From assembly GCA_023052935.1 (NCBI GenBank), contig CM041294.1, positions 101,335,616-101,399,615 of the forward strand: a stretch of 64,000 bases of DNA, given 5' to 3'. The first letter of the stretch is position 1, and every line of letters starts with the position of its first letter. The notes under the pieces are model-generated. The model did no database searches. It was not told where the DNA came from and was given only the letters and a program-made list of their open reading frames with translations. This document shows positions 1-12,272 of this stretch, in pieces. The translations under genes were made by a program, and so were the position numbers. Origin of the DNA: Piezodorus guildinii (lineage: Eukaryota; Arthropoda; Insecta; Hemiptera; Pentatomidae).

Positions 1-2175
1 CCTGCCCCCACCATCCCGATCCCAAACCCTGACATCCTTGACTTCTTCATTCACAGCGGATTAGGCTCCCTCAACTTAGCTGTAACTCGACTTGATGAAC
101 TATCCTCAGACCATAGTCCACTGATCCTAAAAGTATCTCTCACTCCAATTCCAAAACCTATCCCACCGTCATTTATCCGAGGCCCTGTCAACTGGAACCT
201 ATTTCGCCAAATCCTGACCGATAATATTAACCTCAGAGCGACCCTCAAAACCCCAGAAGACCTTGACGATTCCGTCTACTCCTTCACCACCGCCATTCAG
301 CAAGCTATCTGGACTGCCTCCTCTCCTAAGCACTCCAATATAACTCCTATCCAAAACCATTTGCCTCAACACCTTACAGACCTAATCCATGCAAAACGCC
401 GTGCCAGATCATTATGGCAGCGCACCCGACACCCAACAGATCGCCGCTCCTATAACTTCTATTGTAGAAAATTGAAGCAGGAGTTGGCGACCTTCCGTTC
501 CCAGTCCTTTAATTCCTACCTCTCCTCTCTGTCAGCTAGTGATAATTCCTTGTGGAATGTCACGAAGAAGATTTTAAAATCCCATCAAGTTTCCCATCCT
601 CTCCGGCGTGGTGATGACTCCTGGGCTGCGTCTGATGAAGATAAAGCCGAGGAATTCGCCACACACCTCTCCAAAGTATTCACTCCTCACCCGGAATCCC
701 AAAGCAATCATACCGCAGCAGTACAAGACTTCCTTTTGTCACCAATACCTCTTTCCCTACCTCCTAAAGCTATTAATCCCTCTGAGGTTAAATATCTTCT
801 CCAGAAACTGACCCTCCGTAAATCTCCTGGACATGATCTCCTTACCCCCCAGATTCTCCGTCAACTTCCGCAGAAAGCTATTATATTCCTTACCTATATC
901 TACAACTGCATCCTACGCACCACCTATTTTCCTCTCTTGTGGAAACATTCCACAATCATTCTCTTCCTAAAACCAGGTAAACCTTCCAGCAACACTTCAT
1001 CCTACAGACCTATTAGTCTACTCCCCATCCTCTCAAAAGTGTTTGAAAAACTCCTTCTAAAACGAATCCTGCCTATATTAGAATCACAAAATCTTCCTTC
1101 CCATCAGTTTGGTTTCCGTGCTCATCATTCCACTGTTCAACAAGGACTCCGAGTTGTAGACCATATTTCCTCAGCCCTTGAATGCAAAGAGTATTGTTCT
1201 GGTGCGTTTCTGGACATAGCGCAAGCTTTTGACCGGGTATGGCACACCTGATTACTCTTCAAGCTTAAAACGCATTTACCCCAGTCTCTATACCTCATTC
1301 TACGATCCTATCTCTCAAACCGCTCCTTCCGAGTTCGCTGTGGTGTAGAATTTTCTAACTTTTATCCCATTGAGGCCGGTGTTCCTCAAGGCAGCGTCTT
1401 GGGACCCGTCCTCTACATCCTTTACACTGCTGATATTCGTAATCATCCTGACACCTTTCTGGCAACATTTGCAGATGACACCGCCATCCTATCATCCAAT
1501 TCCGATCCTGAAATAGCATCCTTAATCCTGCAAAGACACCTTTGTCTTATCGAGGACTGGTGTAATGCTTGGCGTATTAAGGTTAATGAAAGCAAATGCA
1601 CCCACGTCACCTTCACCCTTCGACGCCAATCCTGTCCAATGGTTCATTTCAATTCCATACCGCTTCCTTCCTCAGACACAGTCCGGTATCTTGGCTTACT
1701 ACTAGACAAAAGATTGACGTGGAACCCACATACAAGACTTAAACGAAAAGAACTCAACAGACGATTCGGACAGTTATACAGACTACTAAACAGAAAATCT
1801 AAGCTTACAGTTGACAACAAATTATTACTTTACAAGACAATACTGAAGCCAATGTGGACCTACGGACTTGAACTGTGGGGAACAGCCAAACGTTCTAACA
1901 TCAAACGCATTCAATCCTTTCAATCCAAAGTCCTCCGAACAATAGTAAATGCTCCTTATTATGTCTCCAATTATACCTTACACCACGACCTTAATGTTCC
2001 ATTTATTTCAGACCTGATTCCATCTAAATTTTCCAAATTCCACCAGAACCTCATTCATCATCCTAATCCTCTAGCACAATCCCTATCCAGCTCCACTCAT
2101 CCATACGACCCTCCTAGAAGGTTGAAACGGCAGTGGTCCCGAGACATATTGCAAACACCTATTGTGGAGTTCTGA
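1..2175 (+). pseudogene. ORF2 (endonuclease C-terminus plus reverse transcriptase) of Jockey copy A
   Basis: Frame 1 is open from base 1, so the protein begins upstream of the window. Seen in order: the endonuclease Ser-Asp-His motif at 106-114; a linker rich in basic residues; RT motif A with FLDIAQAFD at 1207-1233; motif B with GVPQGSVLGP near 1378-1407; motif C as FADD at 1468-1479; a YLGLLLDKRLTW segment near 1690; and a Lys/Arg-rich C-terminus ending at TGA 2173-2175. One in-frame TGA at 1249-1251 interrupts the frame just after motif A. Copy B has GGA there, so this is a single G-to-T nonsense change. Otherwise the frame is intact from base 1 to the end. The family protein nicks target DNA and primes cDNA synthesis; this copy should be dead because the stop separates motif A from the FADD catalytic site. 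Confidence 0.9.
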
Positions 2176-2593
2176 CACTGGTCAGATTCTCCTCTCATGT
2201 GCGGTGTGATTGTGGCTGTGGCGCCCTTACTTAGCTTCCGCTGGCTCTCACCAGTGATGCGGCTGAGAGGGAGGCGCTGGGATCCTTTGGACTCTGCTTA
2301 TCCTTCCACAAGTGGGGGGACAAGCCCCGTCTGGGGTTCCCGAGCTGATTGTAAATATTGTACATAGGTATGAATGTGACATGTTTTGTTTATTTATTTG
2401 TTAACTTCACTTATTTGTATTTACTTTGTCTATAAATTGTGTTATTGTATACGTTTATTTATTTTGATTTTATTTTATGTACTTTGACTTTCCTTTAGTT
2501 TATATTGTAAATATTGTATGAGTGAGATCATGTAGCACTATTATTATTGTCTATTATGACAAATTGTAATATATACGAATAAAAAAAAAAAAA
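1..2593 (+). mobile_element. Jockey-clade non-LTR retrotransposon, copy A (3' part)
   Basis: The copy holds the end of the endonuclease, the whole RT, a 3' UTR from about 2176 and a short A-tail at 2581-2593. It is co-linear with copy B from about 60020 to 62610. The two 3' UTRs (2176-2580 and 62195-62600) differ at only a few positions, so both come from one recently active lineage. The 5' part lies outside the window, and the first about 25 bases look like a small deletion relative to copy B. Clade assignment rests on the FADDTA RT motif and on the gag-type ORF1 of copy B. High confidence for a Jockey-type LINE. Confidence 0.93.
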
Positions 2594-4610
2594 GTGACTG
2601 ATTTGGATATAACAATTTCTGATGCGTGAAATATACGCGAATTTCGGTAGAACTTTAATTTTTAACTGTATAACTGCAATTTCATATTTACTCGACCTCC
2701 CAACGATATAGGTTTTATTCGAGAAGTAAATATAAAATTCCTGGACCCACTAAAATACTCAACAAATCCCCTCTTCCAAACCTTGATGCAAGCTCCACAA
2801 CTAATCAGACCAATTGTTCACAACTTTGATAGGAGCACTAATTTTTAGTTTTTTATCTACTGATTAAAGTGTTTCCCAGAACTACAAGTACATCAAAAAT
2901 AAAAACAACTGTGAACAAATTTCATATTATAAAACATTCTTAAAATAAGTAAGACAAATACTATGTCAATGTGACCTATCTTTTGTATTATAGTATTTTT
3001 GGGCTTTGAGAAATGAAAAATTAATAACAGTCCATAGTTAACTGTTAGCAAACCTGAAATAAGATAAAAAGGTGGGTCAAAACGTTGGATATTAAATAGT
3101 TTTTCACTATTTATTTATATATTTTTGACCGTCATCTGAACCATATCTTTCTTGATATTCAAATATTGATTATTCAATATTATATTTTCGTAAATTTTTC
3201 TTTTTCATATATTTTTCGTTTATTATCAAGCTTATAGTTTCGTATCGTCAAAACATATTGTTAAAAATATTAAAACATACGCTCTGCTTCATCACGGAGG
3301 TAATAAATGAAGGTAAAAACGGTCATTTCTATTCACGTTTTACGTTTTGGTATTCCTTAATCATTTCAATTTCGGTATACTATAAAATAGAATGTTCGGG
3401 ATTCTTGTCAAGTTCGGGGCTACGACAAGAAGAGTTTTACCTACACTCTTTCACTCAAGATTGATTGAAAAAAATTGACCAAATTAGAAGAAATAAAGAA
3501 ATTATTTATTTTAAAGAATTCAATGTCTATTAGTCAAATGGAAAATACAAATCACCTTTGGAAATTATTCAAATTTAAATTCCTTATGTTAAATGTATAA
3601 CCTATAATATAAATATAAGTTATATAAAGTTATAACCAATAATTACCCATGGCTTCCCATAGTTCAAATTCTCTTTTTAAATGGTAAATTATAGGAATTT
3701 ATACATGAAGAACCAATTTTGGTCTCGAGTCCATCTATGCTACGTAAGGAGCTTTTCACATATAATAAGGTTCACCTGACTTTCCAGAAATTATAAAAGG
3801 TTGTGCTGCCTATATTTTTATTTATTTTTTCCATTAACTGGGTTTTCTTCGGAATGCACAAACGTTCCTTGACACATATATTTTTAAAAGAGGCCATAAA
3901 ATTCGGCTTGATATTGATGATTATTGATTTAATGGTTAGGTATAATGTATCGAATTCCATCAACCACTTTCGCTTGCTTATACGCAAACCTATTTTCCTT
4001 GACACACCTATATGTTTGAAAGGGCTCGTCTTATTTGATCCGAAATCAAAGGAAAGTCTGAACCTAATCAGGCAAATGATCCAGTATCATATATAAGATT
4101 GATATATTTTTTTAAACTATTCAGAGATAATACAATCTGTCACCTTCTGGGGCAATAAGCATTATACCTAGAAGAAATTATTGTTCCCAAATGTATTAAA
4201 TAAACAAAAATAAAATAAATAATTAAAAGAAGAATTAAATAAATACTAAATATAGAAAAAATAAAATAAACTTAATAAAAGGAATTAACAAAATAAACAA
4301 ATAATAACAACCTTCGCCGCATTCATACTTATATACAAAAATAATTAATATTAAATATTTTCAATTTAAAATTAATTTATGGAGTTTACCTTCAAGGACT
4401 GCTTTTAAACTAGTTTGACTCATCATATCCGTAAGTATTAATTTTATTACATCGGAGCAATATACATTCTTTGCTGAACTAGGTTCTTGTTGGGGTGCAG
4501 TTAATTAATTTAATAAAGGTTTACTAAGCTTTAATTTCACAAACATTTTAATGTTTTAGCAAGAATGTATCAAATTAATTTAATTTTAATTAATATTATA
4601 AATTAAACAT
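2594..4610. other. AT-rich spacer, no gene seen
   Basis: AT-rich sequence with short spurious reading frames only. No recognisable coding motif, repeat end or RNA gene was found. Confidence 0.6.
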
Positions 4611-4901
4611 GGGGCGCCCGTCGCTGAGAGTCTTACAAGTTATCCTACCACGCCAAAGGTTGTGAGTCCGAATCTCAGTCCCGAAAGGTTTTTTTCTAGC
4701 ATGCTATTAAATAGAGATTAACTTACATCCTCTACCGGGCATGTGAGACCCGTCAATCAAATGGTGTGGCTACTAAAAAAATAATCGAAGGGAGCGATGA
4801 ACCTACATTATAAAGTATCACCTAGAATCGCGGTGTGAAATCTTAAGAAACCTTACCCCGAGAATAAGGGGCTGCAAGGCCTGAAGGGCAAACCGAAAAA
4901 A
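4611..4901 (+). mobile_element. tRNA-derived SINE, family 1, diverged copy
   Basis: It starts with GGGGCGCCCGTCGCTGAGAG, the tRNA-like head of the family, followed by a B-box-like GAGTCCGAATCTC near 4668. The body matches the other copies: 'catgtgagacccgtca' near 4739, 'gaagggagcgatga' near 4787, then a G/C-rich 3' part with 'aaggcctgaagggc'. The tail is only a short A-run. Copies at 25144-25443, 44399-44654, 45161-45439 and the split copy at 57795/62870 show the same order of blocks. Pol III promoter boxes are inferred from the head. Confidence 0.75.
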
Positions 4902-5640
4902 GTATCAAATAAATTATTTCTCGCTCTGTTGGATTAATCAGTTTATTTTAGGATTTTCCTTCCTTTAAATTTTTAGTTTTAATTGCTCCTAATGTTGTGA
5001 TTCTCTTCGATACAGGTATCGTTTATTAGGCTATTCACAGTCATTATTTAATTTTCTAGTCGGAACGATTTTCGAACCATCAAAGCTACTTTTGCGAGAG
5101 GTTATAAAATATATCTTAATAAATAATTAAGATTAGACACCTGATAATAGTTTACTCAATCACTGTGACAATTAACTCCTACGGTAATCATATAGTTTAA
5201 AACGAAACAGTTATAGTACTGACCTTTATGAACTCACTCCTTCTTGTGATGGCTTGAATGATTTATCCAAAACTTGATATATTTGAAACTATTAATTTGA
5301 ATATAATTTCTTTTCGATTACATTTTCGCATATTTGCTCTTCGCATTCGCTTTTCATGATCGATACAGAAATGGTGAATGAAAAATACATTGGCGTACTC
5401 ATTTCATCATTTAATCCAGATCGGCAATAATATGTTATGTTAAAGAACTAAAAAAAAAATGCTAATGGTTGTTTTTGACATTTGAAGGTAGGGATTACGA
5501 ATTTAAGGTTAAAACCTTGCACATGCAAGGTCATTTTTTTCATAATTTTGCATTCTACTGTCAGCTTGATCCAAACATACTATAAATAAATTTCTGTAAG
5601 TATCTTAATCATATAAACACGAAACCAGTCTCGGATTTGA
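4902..5640. other. AT-rich spacer, no gene seen
   Basis: No coding motif or recognisable repeat. It borders the decayed coding patch that begins near 5650. Confidence 0.5.
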
Positions 5641-5649
5641 TTGGAGAAA

Positions 5650-6010
5650 CAGTACTTTATATTCTGTTGAAAAGGCACAAAGATAAACATAATTAAGACA
5701 CTAGCCACAATGTGCTGAAAGTACCTATAGTGTTGCAAGACTTCGGAATTGGGGCAACCATACATCGCAAACAATGCGCAGGCCAGGTTCAAGGTTGTCG
5801 CAATGTTGGCCAACCTGGACCCCGATTACCGGAAGATAGTGGGCCAATGCCTTGTGCCAGTGAGGGGGAGAAATAATTAAATTATAACTGTACCGAAGGC
5901 CATGGCTTCCGGTACAAATGGGTTCCGAGCTGTCAGCCTTTAAGCCTATGCCACTGGCTGACCTTTCGCAAATTTACTTACTTCATACTCTTTCAGTCTG
6001 CTTTAATTAA
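5650..6010 (+). pseudogene. Decayed coding remnant of unknown identity
   Basis: One plus-strand frame gives protein-like sequence broken by a few stops. The best part is open from 5731 to the TAA at 5878-5880 (49 codons) and contains the segment QARFKVVAMLANLDPDYRKI. After that stop the same frame continues with an Ala/Gly/Thr-rich stretch (MASGTNGFRAVSL) to about 5940, then more stops. Upstream, 5650-5730 in the same frame also reads plausibly but with three stops. The base composition is richer in G and C than its surroundings. I do not recognise the family. Options are a processed pseudogene, an unrecognised transposon protein or an old endogenous viral copy; the sequence alone does not decide. 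Confidence 0.4.
5889..5916. repeat. 28-bp imperfect palindrome
   Basis: Arms TGTACCG (5889-5895) and CGGTACA (5910-5916) are perfect inverted repeats, and the centre GCCATGGC (5899-5906) is itself palindromic. It lies within the decayed coding remnant, so it may be chance within coding sequence. Confidence 0.6.
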
Positions 6011-6236
6011 TGATTGTCGAAAAAAAAAAAAATACAAATTAAAAAAAATATTTTTTTTTATCGGTTAAACTCAAAGATATATTATTTTGTATAGTATATT
6101 TTATAAGTTAGGTAGAGTTTTTATGGACACTCAACTGCTGAGGTCTTCAGGGTCCTTTGACTTATTTTCTTTATCTGCTACAGCTACAGGATCATTCCTG
6201 TAGTTTGTCGATCTTCACCTACGCGGATATAGTTGG

Positions 6237-6276
<40 letters not shown>

Positions 6277-6283
6277 ACACACA

Positions 6284-6335
<52 letters not shown>

Positions 6336-8189
6336 GTTTTTACAATAAGTAAAAGTGATGAATTGCAATTTTAGGCGTGAAATAGTCTTGCGAAGAAACT
6401 ATTCACTAAGATGTTATTTAATAAACTAGGATTTCAAGTAAGACGTTTATCAAGATGGAGTCCTATCTATCTTATCTGTTCCATTGGGGTGAGTGGAATA
6501 TTGCTAAAGGGACACTGTGGGACAGACAGTCGTCGGTTTGCGACGAAGAATAAAGATAATATAATGAGATTTATTTTTATTCTCAATTTTCTACACCATT
6601 TTTCAATGGATAAAATATGTGATACGAAAGGCTTGGATGAATCTGTCATTATTAACGGATAACACACATGTATCATCGGCGTATTAAATAAGGGTGGAGA
6701 CCAAGAATAGTTAACAGAATAAAGATCAAATGGTCTGAAAGAAAAACCAAACTAAATCACTGAAAAGAAATTATAAAAATATAATAACATAATAATAATA
6801 ATAAAGGAGTACACAATTTGATTTTATTTCAACACGAATTTCCTATATCTATGTTTACACGTCTGCATGCCATATTCACGTCTTTGCGCCATCACCGAGA
6901 CGATAAGCTTTCAAAAATATTTTCCGACCCATATATTTAAAGGATTTTTTATGCCAAAATGTTGGCAAAGAAAGCTATTGTAGGTGTATTAGGAGCTTCT
7001 ATTATAATCTGCCTGTAATACGGTTTTGTCATAAATATTACATACTTTACGTTCGAGATGATAAGAAGTTTTTTTTAGCGTTTTGTGATGCCCCTATTTT
7101 TTTTTAGATATTTTTTTACGTGAAATCCACCCAGAACATGCATAAAAAAGTATTATATTAATAGACTTTAAAATATTTTTAGACTAATGTCAATATTTAC
7201 AATAGATTAAGATCTAATTTTTGTACAAAAATGGGTAGGCTGGGGAATTAAATACTTCTCATTAACGATATTTATTTTAGGAGATAGAAGGTCTGTTCTG
7301 TAATAAATAATATACTATTATTACGCAAGCTATCAATGTCGAGCTTATTGTATATTGTGTATACAATTGTTAAGATAAAAGAAAAAAAAAATTCGAGTTT
7401 GCTTTAATTAATCATTAATCATTACTATCGCCACTTAGTATTATACGAAAGAGTACATACATAAGGACTTAAGACAGCACTACACGGTGAGAAGTAGGGT
7501 ATGGTGGATGTAGGTGAGATGAAAGCAGGTGTAGTGAGAGTTCACGAAAGTAGCAGGAGAGGAGGAAGGCTTATTAAAAAAAAAAAAAAAAATTGTACAA
7601 GTAAAAGTAAAAAAAAAATATATAGAGAATATTAAAATTTTGTTTTTACCAAAACCAACAATATAGAAAAAAAAATCACACCACTGACCTAATATACCTT
7701 CTTTTATTTAATTTTATGTTAGAACGAATTTCTCTAGTTAATTAATTATCACAGCTAGTGACCAATCTTTATTTATTAGCGTGTCTCGGTCTATAGCTTA
7801 ATACAAAGTGTCAGGTGTCGATTTGTATTACATTAAAAATCATGAAAATTGAGTAATGGTTATTTTTATCGGATTTAAATTTATTTTAGGTTACTTTTGC
7901 AGTATCAATTGATATAATATATACTTATATATCCTACTGATAAAGATTTCGTTGTAACTACGTATCTTTAAATTATTTATTCTACGTTTTTATTTTTATT
8001 TTATACTTTTATAAGAGAAAAGAGCTGAACAAATGATTTGGACATTTATCCAGGTTTCTTGACAAACGATCAAAATTGTCGTTAAACATCTAAATCCTTA
8101 TCTATAAAGTACTTTTCAAATCCTTATGGACATACGGGATAGAGCCAGGGACTCTGCTAAAACCTCCAACAACCAAACATTTTATGAAA
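6011..8189. other. AT-rich spacer with a compound microsatellite
   Basis: It contains the (AC)n/(AT)n tract at 6239-6331 and several A-runs (for example near 7576-7592). A slightly GC-richer patch near 6450-6550 has no recognisable coding content. Confidence 0.5.
6239..6331. repeat. Compound (AC)n-(AT)n microsatellite
   Basis: Uninterrupted AC dinucleotides, broken once by AT, run into a long AT tract. Direct reading of the sequence. Confidence 0.97.
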
Positions 8190-8475
8190 AATCGTGTGGG
8201 CACTACTCTATGTGTCAATAGAATTATTACACAAGGACTTGGAATTACACTTTCGGATATTTCTACAGAATGTTATAACAATTCCCACGACAGAGTGACT
8301 TCAAACATGAACCTAATGGCCCAAGCACTGAAATCTACACCAACCCGTACAAACCACCCCGACGCCTAAATATTCGCTAAATTAACCATTCGATCGAAGC
8401 AATAATAATTTTCCTTATTGCAAATGGTAAATAATTTGGTCAAAATATTTATTGTAACTAAATAAAATAAAAAAG
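8190..8475 (+). mobile_element. Jockey-type LINE 3' remnant (C-terminus plus 3' UTR)
   Basis: A short frame at 8184-8369 aligns by eye with the C-terminal end of the Jockey ORF2 in copies A and B. The shared order is a Val-Asn/Ser block, 'GLGITLSDI' against 'DLNVPFISDLI', then 'MAQAL' against 'LAQSL', then a Thr-Pro-rich stretch where copy A has its Pro-Arg-Arg block. It is followed by a short AT-rich 3' UTR ending in taaataaaataaaaaa near 8458-8474. The similarity is weak and read by eye, so it could be a different I/Jockey subfamily. Confidence 0.5.
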
Positions 8476-8878
8476 TAAGTAAAGTTTTTCTTTTTTAGTT
8501 CGATTGCAATATGTTCTAAGAGAGATTGCATCGGCAACGGCCAAATAAAAAATTAAAAAAAAAATAAATCGTCTTATTTATTTCTTGAGTAGGATCCTAA
8601 AATATTTAAACGTAACCGTTGTAAATACTTATTTATTTTTTACTTGAAATTAAAACACTGAAATAAAGGAGACAGGTGCTTGAAAGATGTTGCGACCATT
8701 ATATTATGTACAATGTTTGAGAAGAATATCATTCCGTAATATCTCAAAGATTGTATCGTAAAGTTACGATAGAATGCAGTTGATCATATCATTCATTAAT
8801 ATCGTTCCGATCAAATACTCTTGATTTCCAAATATAGATGTTCCTTATAAACCTCACCATTGCTTTGTAATTATTTAT
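8476..8878. other. AT-rich spacer, no gene seen
   Basis: Nothing recognisable between the LINE remnant and the next dispersed-repeat copy. Confidence 0.5.
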
Positions 8879-9650
8879 TTCCAAATGACCAAGGTCCCAA
8901 AAAAAGGTCAGTGTGTGTGTTTGTCTTTGTTTTGCAAGCCTTTGGCAAAAATAAAAAGTGGTACGAAACTGAAACGTTATATTTAGGACAACATGTTTTT
9001 CATTAAAATCAGCTGACCAAAAGAGTCACTTTATAAATTTTTGCGAGTTTTATAAATCTTTTTACGAGTTTCTCAAAAACGGTTGAAACGATTTTGATTA
9101 AACTATCTATATTAATGGGATTTAATATGATGTAGGTTTCATTCTGATTGAAATAGGCTAACAGGGCTTAAATGCCGATATTTTAAAGTTTTCTTAAAAA
9201 TACTTTTTTTTTTACATTCCAAAAGATTATCTATGTATTCTTAATGTCATTGATGATAGACGGCTAAATGTACAAAATGGTCGAATTTGATGTCGAACTA
9301 AAGAATAAAAGAGCAGAACTATTTTTCTATGTAATTTTGTATTTTTTTTTTATAATAAGAACAGTAATATAGACGTATAATATGCCGTTGGAAAGAGAAA
9401 GATTTTTAGGAATAAAAAATATCTGATATACAAGTTGTAAGAGGTAATATAAAATGGCGAACAGAGAATTGACTTATTACTGATTAAAATTTTAATATAG
9501 TTATAATATTTAATTTAAATCATATGTTTCCAAAGAAAATAAATCCTCGTTCTGTTAAAATCAAATTGAAGTATATTTAATAGATTTCAATTTAATTTTA
9601 TCAGTCGAGGTAAGTTAAAGTCGTTTGTTGTCCGTACCAGATATTTTTGG
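8879..9650 (+). repeat. Unnamed 'ACTTACCT' repeat family, copy 1 (left end truncated)
   Basis: The family consensus seen across this window has left end TTTTTACTTTCACTTACCT, an internal 'ccaagtcccg' block followed by (GT)n, a 'tctcaaaaacggttnnaacg' block, 'ataccgttggaaag', and right end AGGTAAGTGAAAGT then a conserved G/C-rich strip ending ccagattttt. This copy begins at the 'ccaaatgaccaag' block, so about 120 bases of the left end are missing. It keeps the right end at 9606-9648 (cgaggtaagttaaagtcg). No open frame is shared between copies, so the family is treated as non-coding. Confidence 0.85.
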
Positions 9651-10649
9651 TTCCGTATACTGGCTAAATACTTCTTTGCCACATTAGTACAGCAAGCACT
9701 AATGTCAGAAATACCAGATCTAGTCCACTACTGTCGCCTCCCAAATGTTCCCTGCCTGTGGCTGTCGGTCCCTTTGGTGTCTACAATTCTAAGTATAATT
9801 GATTGCTGATTACCGTCTTATATAAATGGCAGGCAATCAGGCTAATATCCTGGAAGAGGATGCTAATGATAATGCCCGATTTCACCATAGGCATTTCATT
9901 TCCCCCATAACCCTTCCGAAAAGAATTGAAAATTGCCGAGCATGTTTGGAGTAGGGTCGATACGAAGCTATTAAATAACAACTACAGATATTATAGTAGT
10001 TTGACGGTTCTATCAATTATTTTATATTATGGTTATTATAAGGGTTTAAAATTTTCCGTTATCATTTTCAGGAGATGAATTGGTGTGCATTGATACCAGA
10101 TAGATAGAATATATAATACGGAGAAATCATTTTAAGGTTGTTAAATAATAAACCTCAAACTAGATTGCAGTTTATAAGCAAACTATAAACTTTCCAAACC
10201 TCAAAGTATATTATTTTTAAATAAACTATCTACTTTCTACTATCGGATAACAAAGATCCAACAACAAATTCAGATATTCACTTCGGAAAGAAAAAAGAGA
10301 ATATTTTGGGGTAGTTAATATTTGTATGTAATAAATATATGTAATAAAATATAGGATATAAGACTTTCTTCGATAGTTATCCTCTTAATAATCCTCTTAA
10401 TATATACCACAACTACAGATTTGAAGCACAATATAACTTTCTTAGGCTGTGATATATCAAATTGATATGTCGCAATTTTAATTAAAATGATAAGGTTATC
10501 TTGAAAACGGAAGAATCGTAGAACTCACCCTTCAAGACAGACTTTGAACTCTTAACCATTATACACGACCGAAGCTTACATTGTATGATAGTTTTTTTTT
10601 TTGCGATATCTAAAAAGTGAAATAACATGGAAAGACATGGGAGGGCCCA
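9651..10649. other. AT-rich spacer, no gene seen
   Basis: Small minus-strand frames here show no family motif. A slightly GC-richer stretch near 9670-9780 is unassigned. Confidence 0.5.
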
Positions 10650-10949
10650 ATAAAATAAAATAAAAAGGCTATAAGATTCAGTATTTATAAGAGTTTCGTA
10701 CTTTTTCTTGGCAGACGCCTTTGAAAGAAAGTAATTAGGCCTAGATCACGCTCAGTTGTCAGGGTTTTGTTTCCCACTTTTTGGGTATCAAGTTTATAGA
10801 GACTGAATTAGTCACAGGAGGGACTCCGTACCCCAGGACCGCTCCACAACTGAAACAACAAAATAAATAATTCTGCCATAGCGGGAGTTCGAACCCGGTA
10901 CCCGTAAAAAAGTAGAACAGATCTCTATTCACTCGGCTACAACGCTCCC
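10650..10949 (-). mobile_element. tRNA-derived SINE, family 2
   Basis: Read on the minus strand, it opens with a tRNA-like head (A-box-like 'tagccgagtg' near 10937) and a B box GGGTTCGAACTCCC near 10884-10897. The family body follows: 'ggcagaattatttatt', 'cctgtgactaattcagtctctataa', 'gggaaacaaaaccctgac', 'gagcgtgatctaggcctaat'. Other copies are at 22100-22263, 35296-35575 and 52280-52582. This copy has the most complete head in the window. Confidence 0.82.
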
Positions 10950-11404
10950 TAAGAAACGAAAGCAAAGTGTCAGTGAACGAAAATTTTAAAGTAAAATAGA
11001 AAACCTGAGTTCTTTGACGAAACTAATAAACAAAATTGATGAAATGGAACAAATCCGACGCACGGTTGCCTTGAGTTGTAGCTTAAACGTCTATAACGTT
11101 GTATATTTGGTTTCAATTTAATATATACTTTAGTCGTACCAGTTATCGTGGGTTTAAAATACCGAAGTCAGTTCGTAAATATTTTAGTGCATACTTTTAT
11201 GAATTATTATAGTTCCTTTATATTTGTAAAAATACACTTAATGTCTTTTAATTTTACCTGAATGCATTATTAAATGACATTAATCGTTCAATATGTAACT
11301 ATATTTCACAAAGTCTGTAAATGGCTCATCAGAAGATATTATCACTAATAAAGAAACTGTAAATAAAAACAAACCAAACCCTGTTAGCAATTGAGCATTT
11401 TATT
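10950..11404. other. AT-rich spacer, no gene seen
   Basis: No coding motif or repeat boundary seen. Confidence 0.5.
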
Positions 11405-12272
11405 TTTTCGAATTCTAGATTTCAACGGAAATACACATTTTAGGGTCCTTTGAGTCCAAATCACCAAGTCCCGCAACAAAGTCTGTGTGCCCTTGTGTGT
11501 GTGTGTGTGTGTGTGGTAAGTCCAGCGCGAAAACGAAAAGTCGTATGAAACTGGAATTCCATATTTAAGACAACTATACGTCCAAGATGTTACAGCAACC
11601 TTTTCATCAAAATCAGCTTACCAGAAGAGCCACTTTATACGATGCATTTTTCACGTATTTACAATTTTCTCAAAAACGGCTAAAACGATTTTAGTTAAAC
11701 TCGCTATATCGATGTAAAATTAGACATGCTTCAATATTAGTAGGGTTTGTTCTGATTTAAATAGTCTGACAAAGCTAAATACGAATATTTTAAATTTTCT
11801 TCTTCTAAAGTACCTATGATTTTGTAGATTTTACAAAATTGACCAGATCATCTGTTTAGCATTGCTAAAAAAACGGAAAATATTTAAGTTGAACGAATTC
11901 GATAACTAACTAAAGGAGGAGAAAACTGCAAAAATATTTTTTAATGGAATTTTTATTTTTTAACTTACGACAGTAATATACATAACATATATAATATACC
12001 GTTGGAATGCTAACGATTTTAGAAAAAAAATATTATCTTATACATACTATTTTAAAAGGTAACGAAGGGTGATGAAAAGGCGATAAAACAAACTGATTGT
12101 CATAGATAATAATATAAGAGATTATTTAATAAAACACATGTTTCAATTAAAATTCAATGTTATTAATTATTTGACATTTTGTTTGTTTTCTACATTTATT
12201 TAAAAATTCTTAAATTTATATAAATAACGAAGGCAAGTGAAAGTGTGTGTTGCGAGCACCATATTTTTCTTC
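11405..12272 (+). repeat. Unnamed 'ACTTACCT' repeat family, copy 2
   Basis: It starts a few dozen bases inside the family left end (ttcgaattctagatttcaacgg) and has the internal (GT)n at about 11486-11516. It also has the 'tctcaaaaacggctaaaacg' block at about 11661, 'ataccgttggaatg' near 11996, and the right end 'aaggcaagtgaaagtgtgtg' at 12230-12250. The right TIR carries a GT-to-GC change compared with AGGTAAGT. Confidence 0.87.

Noticed and set aside
6157..6348. 63-codon frame spanning the (AC)n/(AT)n tract
   Set aside because: A His-Thr then Ile-Tyr repeat translated from the microsatellite.
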